A stretch of DNA of 64,000 bases from Sarcocystis neurona. Lineage: Eukaryota; Apicomplexa; Conoidasida; Eucoccidiorida; Sarcocystidae. The stretch is taken from NCBI GenBank assembly GCA_000727475.1, contig KL647290.1, positions 5,937,404 through 6,001,403 on the forward strand, in the 5' to 3' direction. Shown here piece after piece: positions 1 through 11,749 of this stretch. The notes beneath the pieces are model-generated. The model worked only from the letters and a program-made list of their open reading frames with translations, had not been told where the DNA came from and did not search any database. Positions within the stretch are counted from its first letter, which is position 1, and every line of letters starts with the position of its first letter. Both the position numbers and the translations under genes were made by a program.

Positions 1-1352
1 TCAGGAGGAACAGGGGGGAGCCCAGGGGCAGATAAAGGGAGACGTTTCACGTCCACCCGAGCGCGACTTCTGCAGCACACATCTCCTACTCCCATAACCA
101 GGGGGACACACACAGACAGAAATAGAGGAGTACACATATATATATATGTATATATATATATCTCTCTCTCTCTATATATATATGTATGTGTATGTGTTTA
201 TATAGACATATATGCACACCTACACATATATGTGTGTCCCGATGCGACCAGGAACGTAGAGAGACATGCACCTATACATATATATACATATATGCATGCA
301 TGCATACATACATATATGTGTGTATACATTCACGTGTATAGGTATATGAATACTTAATGCGGAAGTGTTTGCTGCTTGCTGGAGTTTGCGGGCGCGCTAC
401 CGCGAACGAGAAACATACAGCAGCAGCAGGAGAAGGAGGAGGAGACTATTTTTGGGCTTGGAGGAACTGTGCCGGAAAACCCCACCAATATAAAGACAAA
501 CGAGACAGCGGGAGTGGAGGGGAGAGGGTGAAGGGAAGCGAAAAGGATGGAGAAGACGAGTGCCTGCGTTTCGATATTCTCTCGTGGGGGGGTGCACGGG
601 CCAGTCTCTCTATGCATGCCTGTTGAGAAGAGCCACTTCCTTCATATGTGTGTCTATATAGAGAGCGGGAGTGGCATCCACGAAACTGTCCATATGTATA
701 GAAGAACTCATTTTCCCCCCCCCCCCCCCCCCTTGACGAAGAAATGTTGAAGACCCGCTTGTCGGGGGGGTGCATTCTCCTCCAGTCGCATTTTTGGAGA
801 AATACATCTCCCCTCCCCCCAGAGGTGTGCATACGCGTCTTCTTCGAACGACCATTCGATTCTTTCTTCACGGATTCACCTATATATGTGTGGACGTATC
901 CATGTGCATATATGTGTGTGTGTATTCGTATTTCATATGTGTGTGTACGTCTGTAGACGGGTACTCGGCATGTATCGTGGAAGAGCGTTGAAGCGACACT
1001 CGCGGGTCCGGCAGCCGACTTGCCTGTTCGATGTATATATACGTGCACATACACACGTATATTCGTGTATGTATGTGTGTATTCACATGCATGTGTATAT
1101 GTTACATGTATATGTGTATGTCGTTCGGTAGGTGGGACTTTGCGTTGGGTTCTGAAGGGGCGTTCAAGCCACGTTCCTGTGCGCGCCAGCCTTCTCCTTT
1201 TCCCCCTATATGTATGTGTGTGGATGTAGTTGTTTGGTGACTCGTCTGAGTTGTGGAAGAGCGCTGAAGCGAGTGTTCTCCTGCATTCGAAGAAAAGGAG
1301 GAGGGAAACGTCCAAAAGACAGATATTTGTGGGCACGGCTGCTGCTGTGCTC
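1..1352. other. Low-complexity upstream sequence, no supported exon
   Basis: This stretch holds TA and TG/CA microsatellites (about 130-330 and 880-1120), TGCATGCA-type motifs near 290-305, a C-run near 714-733 and a short CAG block near 417. I looked for the N-terminal part of the NEP1 protein (the segment before the AGRLCVFVRT exon) and did not find it, so the first NEP1 exons probably lie before the window and this is intron. Confidence 0.5.
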
Positions 1353-1622
1353 CTGGGCACGGCGCTGCTTGCTGTGCTGCTGGACACGGCGCTGCTTGCT
1401 GTGCTGCTGGACACGGCGCTGCTTCCTGTGCTGCTGGACACGGCGCTGCTTCCTGTGCTGCTGGGCACGGCGCTGCTTCCTGTGCTGCTGGGCACGGCGC
1501 TGCTTCCTGTGCTGCTGGGCACGGCGCTGCTTCCTGTGCTGCTGGGCACGGCGCTGCTTCCTGTGCTGCTGGGCACGGCGCTGCTTCCTGTGCTGCTGGG
1601 CACGGCTGCTGCTGCGCTGCAG
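1353..1622 (+). repeat. 27-bp CTG-rich tandem repeat abutting a 3' splice site
   Basis: About ten copies of a 27-base unit run head to tail and end in the CAG acceptor used by the first NEP1 exon in this window. The unit has the form CTG-CTG-G(G/A)C-ACG-GCG-CTG-CTT-CCT-GTG. The length is a multiple of three, so both strands stay open and give spurious proteins (LLGTALLPV on plus, AVPSSTGSS on minus). Its position directly before the exon suggests it acts as the pyrimidine-rich tract of the intron rather than as coding sequence. Confidence 0.85.
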
Positions 1623-4600
1623 GCGGGACGTCTCTGCGTCTTCGTGCGAACGGCGGATCGCCAGTTAATCGAAATTTCTCCTCTTCTCACGGTTCCTTCG
1701 ACCTACGCAGAATTCTCCAAGTTGATGAGTACGCCTTTCCTGATATGACTTCCCTTCTCTTCTCCGTATTCGTCTCCTCTTCATCTGCTCCGTCTTCTCC
1801 TCTTCTTTGCTGCTGCGGTCCCTTCGCTTCTCGGCCCGGTGCTCACCTGCGGTGCGTCTTTCTCTGCTGCTTGCGCCCGTCCTCTCCGTTTCGCGTCTCT
1901 TCGATTTCTTCTTCGGCCCTTCTGTCCTCCTCTTCTGTCTCGTCAAAAACGCGTCACATGCTTCTTCCTCATCCGTGCGTCTCCGTCTCCGTCTCCGTCT
2001 CTCTACGCGTACATGAAGAACCGCCACGATGTATGTGTGGGTGTGTGTATGTGTGTGCTTGTGCCGGGGACGCTCTCTGCTGCTGTCTTTCGCTTTCTAT
2101 TTCTGCGTCACCTTCCCCATATTCTTCCCTTCGATCCTATCCCTCTTCTTCGATTGCTGTGGTCTAGCGTATTTACTGACATTCACACGTATACACACAT
2201 ACGTATATACACATATATATATAGGTATATATGTGTATGTCTGTGTGTGCGTATGAATGAGTATATCCATGTATATACGTGTGTAGCCATGCTGGCCTGA
2301 ATCAAGTGGACAACAGCAGGGCCGAGCTTTTCTCGCTCCCGTATGTTGTCTTTGTGGAGGTTGTTTCTCTTCGACTTTCCTTCTCTCGATCGTTGCGGCC
2401 TTATTTAAAGTTCATGTTGGAGCATTCCCCAGCATTCTGTCGACTGCTCTCTTGCCGCCGCTTGATCGACTGACCGCGAGTTCTGCTGCTGTTTTTCCGT
2501 GAACAGCAGGAACTCGTGTCCACTCATCTGGCAAAGGTAGCTACTCATCTGCTGCCTTTTTCAGCGGTTCTCTACGGGTAGTAGTCGCGTTTACTACCAT
2601 TGCTGCTACTTCACCTGTACGCTGCTCCACCTGACCCGGTCGTTGTTTCTCTTACTGCTGCAGCTCCTGCTCCTGCTGCTGCTGCGACTCCCGCTGCTGT
2701 TGCCGCGACTCCTGCTGCTGCTGCTGCGACAGCCGCTGCTGGTGCCGCTACTGTCGTTCCTATTGCTGCACCTGCTGCTGCTGCCACACCCGCTACCGTT
2801 GCTGCTCCTGCTGCTGCTGCTGCGACTCCCGCTGCTGTTGCGGTTACTCTTGCTCCTCTTGCTCCTATTGCTGCTCGTGCTGCTGCTACTGCTGCCCCAG
2901 CTGGTGTTGCTGCTCTTGTCACTAGTGCTGCCCCTGTCACTCTTGCGCTGCTTTTGCTGCTGTTGCGCATTCCCCTCCGTTCTACAACTCCTGCGCCTCC
3001 GACTAGTGCCCTCGCGTATCGTCCTGCTGCGTGTCTAACAACGAGTCCTCCTGCTACTGCTGTTACTTCTCCTGCGGCTTGCACTCATGCTACTGCTGCT
3101 GCCGCGACCGCTCCTGCTGCTGCGCAAACTGCTGCTGCTACTGCTGCCGCGACGGCTGCTGCTGCGTCTGCGACTGTTGGGGTGGCTGCGGGTCCTCCTC
3201 CTGTGCGGTTGCTGCGCCGCTCGCAATATACTGCTGCTGCTGCTGATGCCGTTTTCGTACTCCGGCTGCTGCTGCTGTTGCTCCCTCCCTGCTGCGGGTG
3301 GTGCTGCTGCTGCCGTTGCTGCTGCTGCCCGTGCTGCTGCTGGTGCTGCGGCGGTGTCGCTGCTGCATGTATTTTTCATGCCCTCGTGCGTTGCATGCGT
3401 TTTTATGTGTGTTTGTGTGTGCAGCTAATCTGCTCTACTCCCGGCGCTTGAAGGCGGTCGAGCGACACAACTTTACATTAGCACAGGTGATAAAAAACAG
3501 CTGCTGCTGCTGCTGCAGCGACAGAGACAGACAGTTTGGGAGGGGAATTGCAGCGGCAGCAGCACCGACAGCAGGGAGCGCGTGGACCTTAACGGCAGCA
3601 GCAAACGCAGCAGCAGCGGCAAGACCAAGCAAGAGCAGCAGCAAAACGGAGCAGCAGTTCCAGCGGTATACGCAGTGACACATGCGCTGCTGACGAACAG
3701 CAGCAGCGGCTGCGTAAAACACGACGCAGTAGCATGAACTGTCCGCAGGAAGAGCCACCTCGCAGCAGCAGCAGCAAATTTAACAGGTAGCAGCGAGAGC
3801 AACAGCAGCAGCAGCAGGAGGGGGAGAGACAGCGTCGTTCGTTTTCGCAGGCATGAAGCAGCTGCGCACACGGGTATAGCAGCAGCAGCTATGCGACTCT
3901 CTCCCGAATAGTCGCAGCAGCCATCTGACCAAGGGCTGCAGCAGCGGTAGAAGAAGCAGCGGCAACGGCGGCAGTCACGCCAGTTGCAGCAGCGGCACAT
4001 AGGGCAAGCAGCAGCAGCGGCACGTAGGGCAAGCAGCAGCAGCGGCACGTAGGGCAAGCAGCAGCAGCGGCACGTAGGGCAAGCAGCAGCAGCGGCACGT
4101 AGGGCAAGCAACAGCAGCGGCACGTAGGGCAAGCAGCAGCAGCGGCACGTACGGCAAGCAGCGGCAGCGGCAGCGCACCAAGACGCGACAGCAGCGGCCC
4201 AGTGCAACACGACGCAGGACCAGCAGCAGGTTTTTTGGCGGAGAGACACACCCATCCACAGCAGCAGCATCGCAGGGAGATCTAAACAGAAATAGTGTAA
4301 ACTTTGTCCTGCTGTCTCTCCGCTCTGGACGCTCCCTTTGATCTGTATACATGCATGTATATGTATTCACGTATAGTTACAGAGAGAGAGAGATGCCCGT
4401 ATAAACGGGTTTGTGTGTAGGTACGTGTGTAGTAGACCGTTTGTTCTATCACTCTCATGTATCAATACATACACATTTCTGTGTATATATATGGATATGT
4501 CTTACACGTGAATATATAGAAAACGACGCAGGGATATATTCGTGCCGGGTCTTCGGCGCGCAACAGTCCTGTATCTGCGCGTGTGTCTCAAGAGAGGGCG

Positions 4601-7600
4601 AAAAGGGAGGAAAACAGGGGGGAAGAGAAAGGAAGATAAAGCGGAAGAGACAGGAGGACGCAAAACACGAGAGAAAAACAGATAGACAAGATGAACCAGC
4701 CAGCTGCTGTGTGCAGGTAGATACGCATATGTAGATATAGAGGTATATACGGGAGAGTCCTGTTTACACCTTCCGTATATACGTGTGTAGCTGGGTGTCT
4801 TGAAGCGTGTGAGGAGAACTTTTGGAAAGGAGAAGAAAGGCGTCTTTTCCATTTGTTTTGGCGTTGCAACGTCAAGAGGAAGCGGACTTTCTGCATGCCT
4901 AGTTCCGCTGGTGCTGCGTGTGCGTGGGGTGTTGCTGTGGCGTGCGCTGCTGTTGCTGCTGCATGTGCCTCGGGTGGTGCTGCTGCTGCTGCTTGGCAGC
5001 CGGCAGACATCTGCTGCTGCTGCTGCGTCGCTTCTGACGTGTTGCTGCGGGGTTCCTCCGCCCGCGCCGCCCATTGCTCGGCCTCGGAGGCGGTCAGCTG
5101 CTGCTGCTGCTGTGTGCTGCTGCTACTGCATGTTGCTGTCGCTGCATGTCGCTGGTGGGGTGCTGCGTTGCAGATTATAAAAAACGAGACAAAAAATTAT
5201 CTCCCCGTCCACCCTGCGGCGCTTGTCGGTTCGTTCGCTACACCAACAGCAGCGGCACGAAAACACTAGCGCAGCCGCAGCAGCAGAGCGAGAAAGCAAG
5301 GGAACAGCAACAGCGGAGCAGCGGCAGCAGCAGCAAAAGAACACCGGCAGCAAACGAGCAGCAGTAGCAAAAGAGCAGCAGCAACAGCAGAATGGCAGCA
5401 GCAGGACAGCAGCAGCAGCAGAGGAGAAGCAGCAGCAAAAGAGCAGCAGCAACAGCAGAATGGCAGCAGCAGGACAGCAGCAGCAGCAGAGGAGAAGCAG
5501 CAGCAAAAGAGCAGCAGCAGCGGCAGCAGAACGGCAGCAGCAGAAGAGTAGCAGCAGAAGAGTAGCAGCAGAAGAGTAGCAGCAGAAGAGAAGCAGCAAC
5601 GGTACAGCAGGGTTGGCAGCATCGCAGCGCCTGTAGGACAAAACGACCAGCAGCAGCGCGCATCATCTTCCGCAACAGCCGAGGCGTAGCAACTGCAGGA
5701 GGGGAGTCGGAGCGCAGCAGCAGGGACCCAACAGGAGCAGCACTCGCAGAATAGCGGCAGCTGATCCGCACCCGACCATATGGGCAGCGACAGGTCGGGT
5801 GAGCGCAACACAGCAGCAGTTCGACGACAGCAGCAGTTCAAGCGCAGCAGCAGCAGTTCAACACCGCCAGGAGCCGCAGGTCAAGCGCGGCAGCATTTCA
5901 ACCGCAGCAGCAGCAGTTAAACAGCAGGACGGGCAGTTCAATAGCAGCGGCAGCAGATCGAGAGCAGAACTCGCAGCGGATCAGTAGTACCAGAGCGCCG
6001 TCTTTTGAGGAGAACCGGCAGCAGCAACAGCAGCGGTGCAAGATTCATCGTGGGCCCAGCAGCGGCGCTGCAGCCCTAGCAGGAGAGCAGCAGCTTTGCC
6101 CCGACTGCTGTTCCTGGTTGTCGTTGCGCTGCTGCATGCATATTATTTCTTGCAAGTCAATATTCATCAACGTAGGCGTCCTCTCCATCTCCTTTCCGTA
6201 ATCCGACCTTTTGAAGCGTCTGCGTCCCCGCTGCCTGCAGGATTTTCTCTGGCACGAAAGTGAACTGCTGCTGCTGTCGAAGAGGCAAATCCCCGAAGTG
6301 TGCAAGCACGCTAACGGAGTGCCGTACTCGGAATTTGTTCGTCTCTTCTTTGTCGTGTGCTTTGCCTCGTAAAGCGACGCATATTATCCTCTAAGCGTCA
6401 AAATGTGAATGTACACGTGCTTCTTCTTCTCCTCTCGTTTTGCTGTCTCTCGCCCTTTCCCCTGCTGTGCATGCGCCCTTCTCTACGTGCTGCAGCACAC
6501 TGCTTTCCCCTGTCTGCCCTGTTTCTGACCGCGTTCTTCCGGCCCCGCCTGTGCGGTGCGGCTTCCGCTGCCGCACAGCGCTCTCGATCTGCTTCCGTTT
6601 TCCTCCCCGTTGCATGCGGTTGGGCTGCTGCTGGGGTGGCGCAGGCCTCGTCGTCGTGGTCGTCACCTGTGCGTAGGTGCTCGTCCTTTGCGCGGCGCAT
6701 GCATGCATGCAGGCAGTCCCCCGTGGACAGATCAGCTGCTCTGCTTCTTCGTTTTTGCTGCCAGCTGCAGGCGCCTTTGAACACCTCTTTTCCTTCGCAG
6801 CCGTGTGTGTGCTTCTTCCGCATGCAGCGCTGACTGCCAGTGCGGAGCGCGTGGTGCATCTGTCCGACTTCGCGCAGCAATTTCGTGAAGCCGAGTTTCC
6901 GGTAGTCTTCTTCGTAGGCGCGGTTGCACACGCCGACCCAAGTAAGCGTTTCTCTCTTTTTCTCGGTTTCTTCTTCTTTTACTTTTTTTTCTCTTCTGCG
7001 TGTTTTTGCCCGTCTCGTCTCTCTTTTCCGACGGAAAGACGCCTCCGCAACTGCGTTTTATCGCCGTACAGACGTCCTTCTACAACTTTCCTCGTCTTCT
7101 CTTCGCGCCGTTCGTGTTTTTGCGTATCTGCAGCATGCCTGCATGTGTGTAGTATTCCTGTCCACATGTACAAATACATATATTCAAATATATGTATATC
7201 TATGCGTATGTACGCGTATATGTATATGTATATCTATGCGTATGGACGCGTATATGTATATGGATGTCTACACAGCTCTGCATGTATATATATGACGTAG
7301 ACGCGTATGTTCAAGTATATATATATGTATGTATATGTAGGCATGTATATATGTATGGATGTATGTATGTGTCGCGTAAAGGGCAAATGTATGTTTAGAT
7401 GTGAAGGATAATAGATGGATAGAGTGTGGACAGCGTGTGTAGCTACAGTCTCCGTCTCTTGCTGTTTCGGTTTGGTTTGCTCTCTTTTTGCTTTTCTGTC
7501 CTCCTCGCATGTGGGTACTTATCATTCACGTATCTTCCTCTATAGAAAGTATGTATGTATATATGTTTATATGTATATGTGTGTGTATGTGTATATGGAC

Positions 7601-10600
7601 GCTTCATAGGTTGCAAGAAATCCCTGCTGTTGCACTTGTTGTATGGAGGAAATGAGTGTTCCATTGGAGGAGAACAGTGGTACTTTCTCCACCAGTAAAG
7701 AATATCCCCATATATATACATACACACACATATATATAATTCTGCGTAAGCCTGTAGTAAGTGTGTAGACATGTACGTGTGTATCTGCATATACGTACAT
7801 GTACGATTTTATACGTATATATATATGTATATGTTTGTATAGGGGTATACATATTACTATTCGAAAGAGCATTTCATTGAGGATTTCCACTGTGAGTATC
7901 TGTATATACATCTGTTCTCCATATCAGTGAATTTTCATTCTACTTTCCTATATATATATCTCTCTTTATATATATATCGACACGTATTTCTGTCTTTCTT
8001 TATTTATATATATATATATATACGTCAAGGAATGTGTGAGGGGATTGCGCGAGCACGTATGAGGTGCAACTGTGTATACGTCTCTCTATACGCGTCCGTA
8101 CTTCTATACATATATATATATATAATATTAGCGTTAAATAGACTTGAAATGAATGCATACGTATATAAGGTTGCGCGAAAGGTGTAACCTTTGGCCACCT
8201 ACAACGTGTACGTATATCTACCGGTATTTCACCGCCTCCCTACATATATATAGTGTCTATATATGTATTTAGCAGTACGTATATATGTGTGTATAGATCG
8301 GCCTACAGACTTGTCTTGCTGTTGTTGTGTGTATGCAAATTCACGTATGGCATGCTATGAGTACGCATGCATGCACGCACACATTTACTAAACGTCCATA
8401 CGTATACACACGTAGTTCAGCGTTTGTGCACATACGTAGATATACGTGTGTATTCATTTCAAGTCTATTTAACGCTAATATTATATACACGTGTGTATAT
8501 ATCTACGTATGTATAAGCATGCGTGCAAGTGTCATATCCGTGTATGGCTGTGTGTTTGTATGTATATATATATGATGTATACATTTGCGATGAACTACCG
8601 GGGCGAGTACGCTAAGCCTCTAGGTATGTATGGATGTGTGTATATGTGAGAAGAACAGCGATATGAAGAAGCGTGGATTTATACGAAAATAATCTGTACT
8701 TGCAGCCTCTTTGGCTTGTTTATGTATTGAATGGGATGTTGTACGAGAACTAACTTGAAGCGTGAGTAGATTTGTGTTGAGACGACGTACACGTGTGTGT
8801 GCGCAGCATCTTTGATATATATAAAGACACTCTCGTATAAACTGTCGGACGGAAAACACCGAAGCCTTTTCACCGAATTCATGCGGAAGTGTAGGTGCAG
8901 CATATTTTGACTGCATGTCACTTTTAGCGGCGACTCTGGGCCTCGGCGAGGAGTGCATTTCCATCGCGCCGTTCGGTCTGACTGCTGCGGTAAGAAGTTT
9001 TTCACCTCCTTTCATTGCCAGACCTGTCTGCGTCTGCTGTCTCCTATGTGTCTCTCTGTCAGCAGATGTGCGTGTCTCCGTGTCTCCGTGTGTGTGTGCA
9101 TGCATATACATGTAAATATTACATCTGTCTCTGTGCATGTAGTCGTCCCCGCTTCTTGTGCGGGTTGAGACGTGTTTTAAGTTTGCCAGACGCCGCTGGA
9201 GACATTTTCGAGACGCATGCATTGTGTGCCCTTCGGTGTACGTACACCGCAAAGACGCACATGCAGGAGTAGCGACGCGTGCGTCTACACGTATATCTTG
9301 CTGCCAGCCTGAAGACGGCCGTAGAAGTGGAGACGCGCAGATGGTGCTCCCTGTACACACACTTGAAGGATGTGTAAATCTGTGCGTGTACGCAGCAAAT
9401 TAGGTAGTTCATCTGCCGTGTACATTTATGAGCACAGGAGTGACTAGATTGAAAGACCAAATAGTCTTTGTTGCTGCGGCAGCTTGGAGAAGGAAGTTCA
9501 GAGACTTCTACTAGAAAGAAGAGAGCAGCAGAAGGGCCGAGAGACAGAGCGAGGCACACACAATAAATTTGCAGAGCTAGGAGGATCCAAAAGACAAGGG
9601 AAATAGTCGACCAAGAGCAAAACGGAAAGACAGAGAGAGAAAAGAAATGTAGGAAGAGATAGACAAGTACGTGGACGGCGTGCAGACAGGCAACTGTGGG
9701 AGGCTTACGGGGAACTGCAGCAGTGGATGGGGGATGCTAGAAAATTGCAACAGAGAAGAAAAGGTAGCAGATATTCCGTGGATGCCGTGCAACACAAATG
9801 CATCTGTAACCAACGTAGAAATTTAAGAAACTCAAAAAAAATACCGGAGACCGTGAAGGAGATCTGTCTGTACAGAGCAAGCTGTATCAATACACGAGTA
9901 CACATATATATATATATATGTATATATATTATATACAGGAATCTATATATATAAGTGTATGATACAGGAACCTACAACTTGTGTGTGTATCTATATATAT
10001 GTCATATGCAGGGACCTGTATATAGGGCAAGTTGTACGTATATACATATTTACATATGAATTACGTACAGGGACATCTATATATTTATATATGTTATATA
10101 CACGGAACAAGGACCCACACATATGCGTGTATATATATATATGTATATGTATATATATGCATGTATCTGTAGGTGTTCGGTCTGTATGTGAGAGAAGATT
10201 GCCATGTGTCTGTGCGAGAGGTTGTTGTGTTGCGGTGATGCGTGAAGTTTCTACAAGAGAAAGAGATGGTTGCAGGTCTGTGCATGCATAAATGAAGAAA
10301 CTGTTCGTAGAGAGAAAGCGACGGAAGAGAAACAAACTGTAACGAGTAGAAGGACACAGGTAGATACAGACGGCGAAGGAAACCAGAGAAAGACAGAAAG
10401 AGAGAAAAAGGGAGAAAATACGGGAAAATTGTGGAGGTCAAGTCTACCGAATGAGGTGGGGAAGATGAGGAGAACCGCCGCAGTAGAGAAGCAGACAGCA
10501 GCACAAGAAAAAGGGAGAGCGGCGGAGAAGTTCGCCAACGTGTGGGGAGACCGGTTGAATATGAAAAGAGCAAATGTATCACAAGAAGCCGGGTGAAAAT

Positions 10601-11647
10601 TCGGGACAACGGGTGCATGCAGAGCGCAGATCTCAGCAGGTTAAGCGTACGCAAGTAGTGTGTAGTACTTGAACAGCAAGGTGGCGTTTTTTACATGGAC
10701 GTCTTCGCAACACTACTGAATTCAAGTGTACATATATACGTATATATATATGTATTTGGCTGATCGTATATTCGTAGATATCTATAGGCGCAGACACAGA
10801 GATCCGTACGTCGAAGATGTTACTGTTGAACAGTTCGATGACAACTTTCATATAGAGACCTCCTTGCAACACTAGTGAATCCAAATGCACGTCCTCATAC
10901 ATGTGTACATATATAGATGTATACACGTGTGTGTATATTTATGTGAATGCGTGGTCAACTATTCGCAAAAACACACAGAGACGTACACGTATACACGTGG
11001 CACTATCGTAGACTTTGTATTCCTTGGCATATGTGTACGGAGGGAAAATGAGGAAGCGAGTGACTGGCAAACGAGGAGACGAGGCAATCCGCGTGTGTAT
11101 ACGGGGTCCGGTGTCTGTTCGAGCTCAAACAAATGCATGTGTATGAATATGCGTACGTCGTTGTGTGCACACGTGTGTGGGGGCACGTGTCCACGGCTGC
11201 CTTTTTTTTTTGGCTGTCGGTGGCTTCCCCTTCCGCGTGCCTTACACCAGCGCATGTGGAGAACTTCACGAGCACGTGCTTTACATTAAGGAATCAGATA
11301 CGGTTCAGCTAATGTGCACGTGCACGCCGCACATCCGCACTGGCTCGACGGTGTATGGTGGTGCTGCTGCTGCTGGAGTTGGCCGGTCGTCCTGCTGCGG
11401 CGGCGGCTACCGCGTGGACTGCGTCGCTGCAGTTGCCGTCTTTGTATGTATCCGCTGGACCTTTCTTCTGTTTTTGCTCCGGCGCCGCTACCTGCTGCTT
11501 GAGTACTGCCGCAGCTGCCTCTCCTGCGGCTGCTGCACGCCAAGACGTAGACGCGTGTGTGTGGATCCTGCTGCTGTGCGGCCGTGTGTGCAGGCGTGCT
11601 GCAGCAGCATTTGCGCGGAGTTCGAGCACCAGTGGGGAATCGCGTGA
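1623..11647 (+). CDS. EMG1: NEP1/EMG1 rRNA pseudouridine methyltransferase (5' partial)
   Basis: NEP1/EMG1 is a SPOUT-fold enzyme that methylates a pseudouridine of small-subunit rRNA and helps assemble the 40S subunit in the nucleolus. Supported exons are 1623-1728 (AGRLCVFVRTADRQLIEISP onward), about 6094-6259 (RRRPLHLLSVIRPF, SPLPAG), about 6848-6941 (VVHLSDF, FPVVFFVGAVAHADP), 8928-8989 (EECISIAPFGLTAA) and 11594-11647 (ACCSSICAEFEHQWGIA, stop TGA). They cover the family order: VYIRT/VLIE strand, LLxVI loop, VVFVVGAxAH strand, SISxYPLSAA knot segment and FEExWGI tail. Phases agree at the last two junctions and at 1728/6094; the start of the 6848 exon is a best guess (6801-6848). The N-terminal part lies before the window. 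Oddly, the RxPRTF region reads TVPSTY. Introns total over 9 kb. Confidence 0.85.
1729..6093. repeat. NEP1 intron with alternating CTG and CAG blocks
   Basis: The 4.4-kb intron contains, on the plus strand, CTG-type triplets at about 2600-3400, CAG-type at 3490-3990, a 25-bp tandem repeat, a short TA/TG stretch at 4330-4520, CTG-type at 4910-5165 and CAG-type at 5230-6090. Many long ORFs exist on both strands because triplet arrays keep frames open. None shows non-repetitive protein character, so I do not call genes here. Confidence 0.6.
3994..4168 (+). repeat. 25-bp tandem repeat, seven copies
   Basis: Seven head-to-tail copies of a 25-base unit (GGCACGTAGGGCAAGCAGCA plus GCAGC); the last copy is slightly diverged. 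Because 25 is not a multiple of three, the same sequence is read in all three frames in turn, which argues against selection as coding sequence. Confidence 0.85.
6942..8927. other. NEP1 intron: TA/TG low-complexity sequence
   Basis: After a pyrimidine-rich start the intron is mostly TATATG and CA/TG simple sequence and holds a perfect 36-bp inverted repeat. I see no supported exon. Translations rich in Tyr, Ile, His and Val come from TATATG microsatellites. Confidence 0.6.
8119..8487. repeat. Perfect 36-bp inverted repeat with 297-bp spacer
   Basis: Bases 8119-8154 and 8452-8487 are exact reverse complements (36 of 36). The arms contain unique, non-microsatellite sequence (ATTAGCGTTAAATAGACTTG). 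The spacer is TA/TG-rich and contains a TGCATGCA-type motif. The element could fold as a long hairpin in the NEP1 pre-mRNA or be a small foldback/MITE-like insertion. No clear target-site duplication is visible. Confidence 0.85.
8990..11593. other. NEP1 last intron, no supported gene
   Basis: The intron holds a palindrome copy (9235-9248), a purine-rich stretch at about 9500-9730, TA/TG microsatellites at 9900-10170 and 10730-10760, an A/G-rich stretch at 10250-10600, and a CTG-bearing segment at 11340-11590 before the final NEP1 exon. ORFs here are short and not protein-like. Confidence 0.5.
9235..9248. repeat. Palindrome GGTGTACGTACACC
   Basis: An exact copy of the 14-base palindrome, in the last NEP1 intron. 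Flanks are TTC and GCA, so symmetry does not extend past the core. Confidence 0.8.
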
Positions 11648-11749
11648 CAGCGGTGTATCTGATATATCGCAGCCAGTTTGTGTATCTCTTTTAAGTGAAC
11701 GCTGTCCATGCGTGCGTGACGAATGTATACATGTAATTAACTGTACACA

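Noticed and set aside
446..1690. 414-codon minus-strand ORF with AVPSSTGSS repeats
   Set aside because: It is the reverse of the 27-bp intron minisatellite plus microsatellite. The plus strand carries the NEP1 exon in the same place.
6801..6941. First read as a secreted thioredoxin-like domain (signal-like VCVLLPHAALTA, then PVVFFVGA)
   Set aside because: Joining the downstream exons showed the NEP1 strand order; the hydrophobic lead-in is probably intron or exon edge, not a signal peptide.
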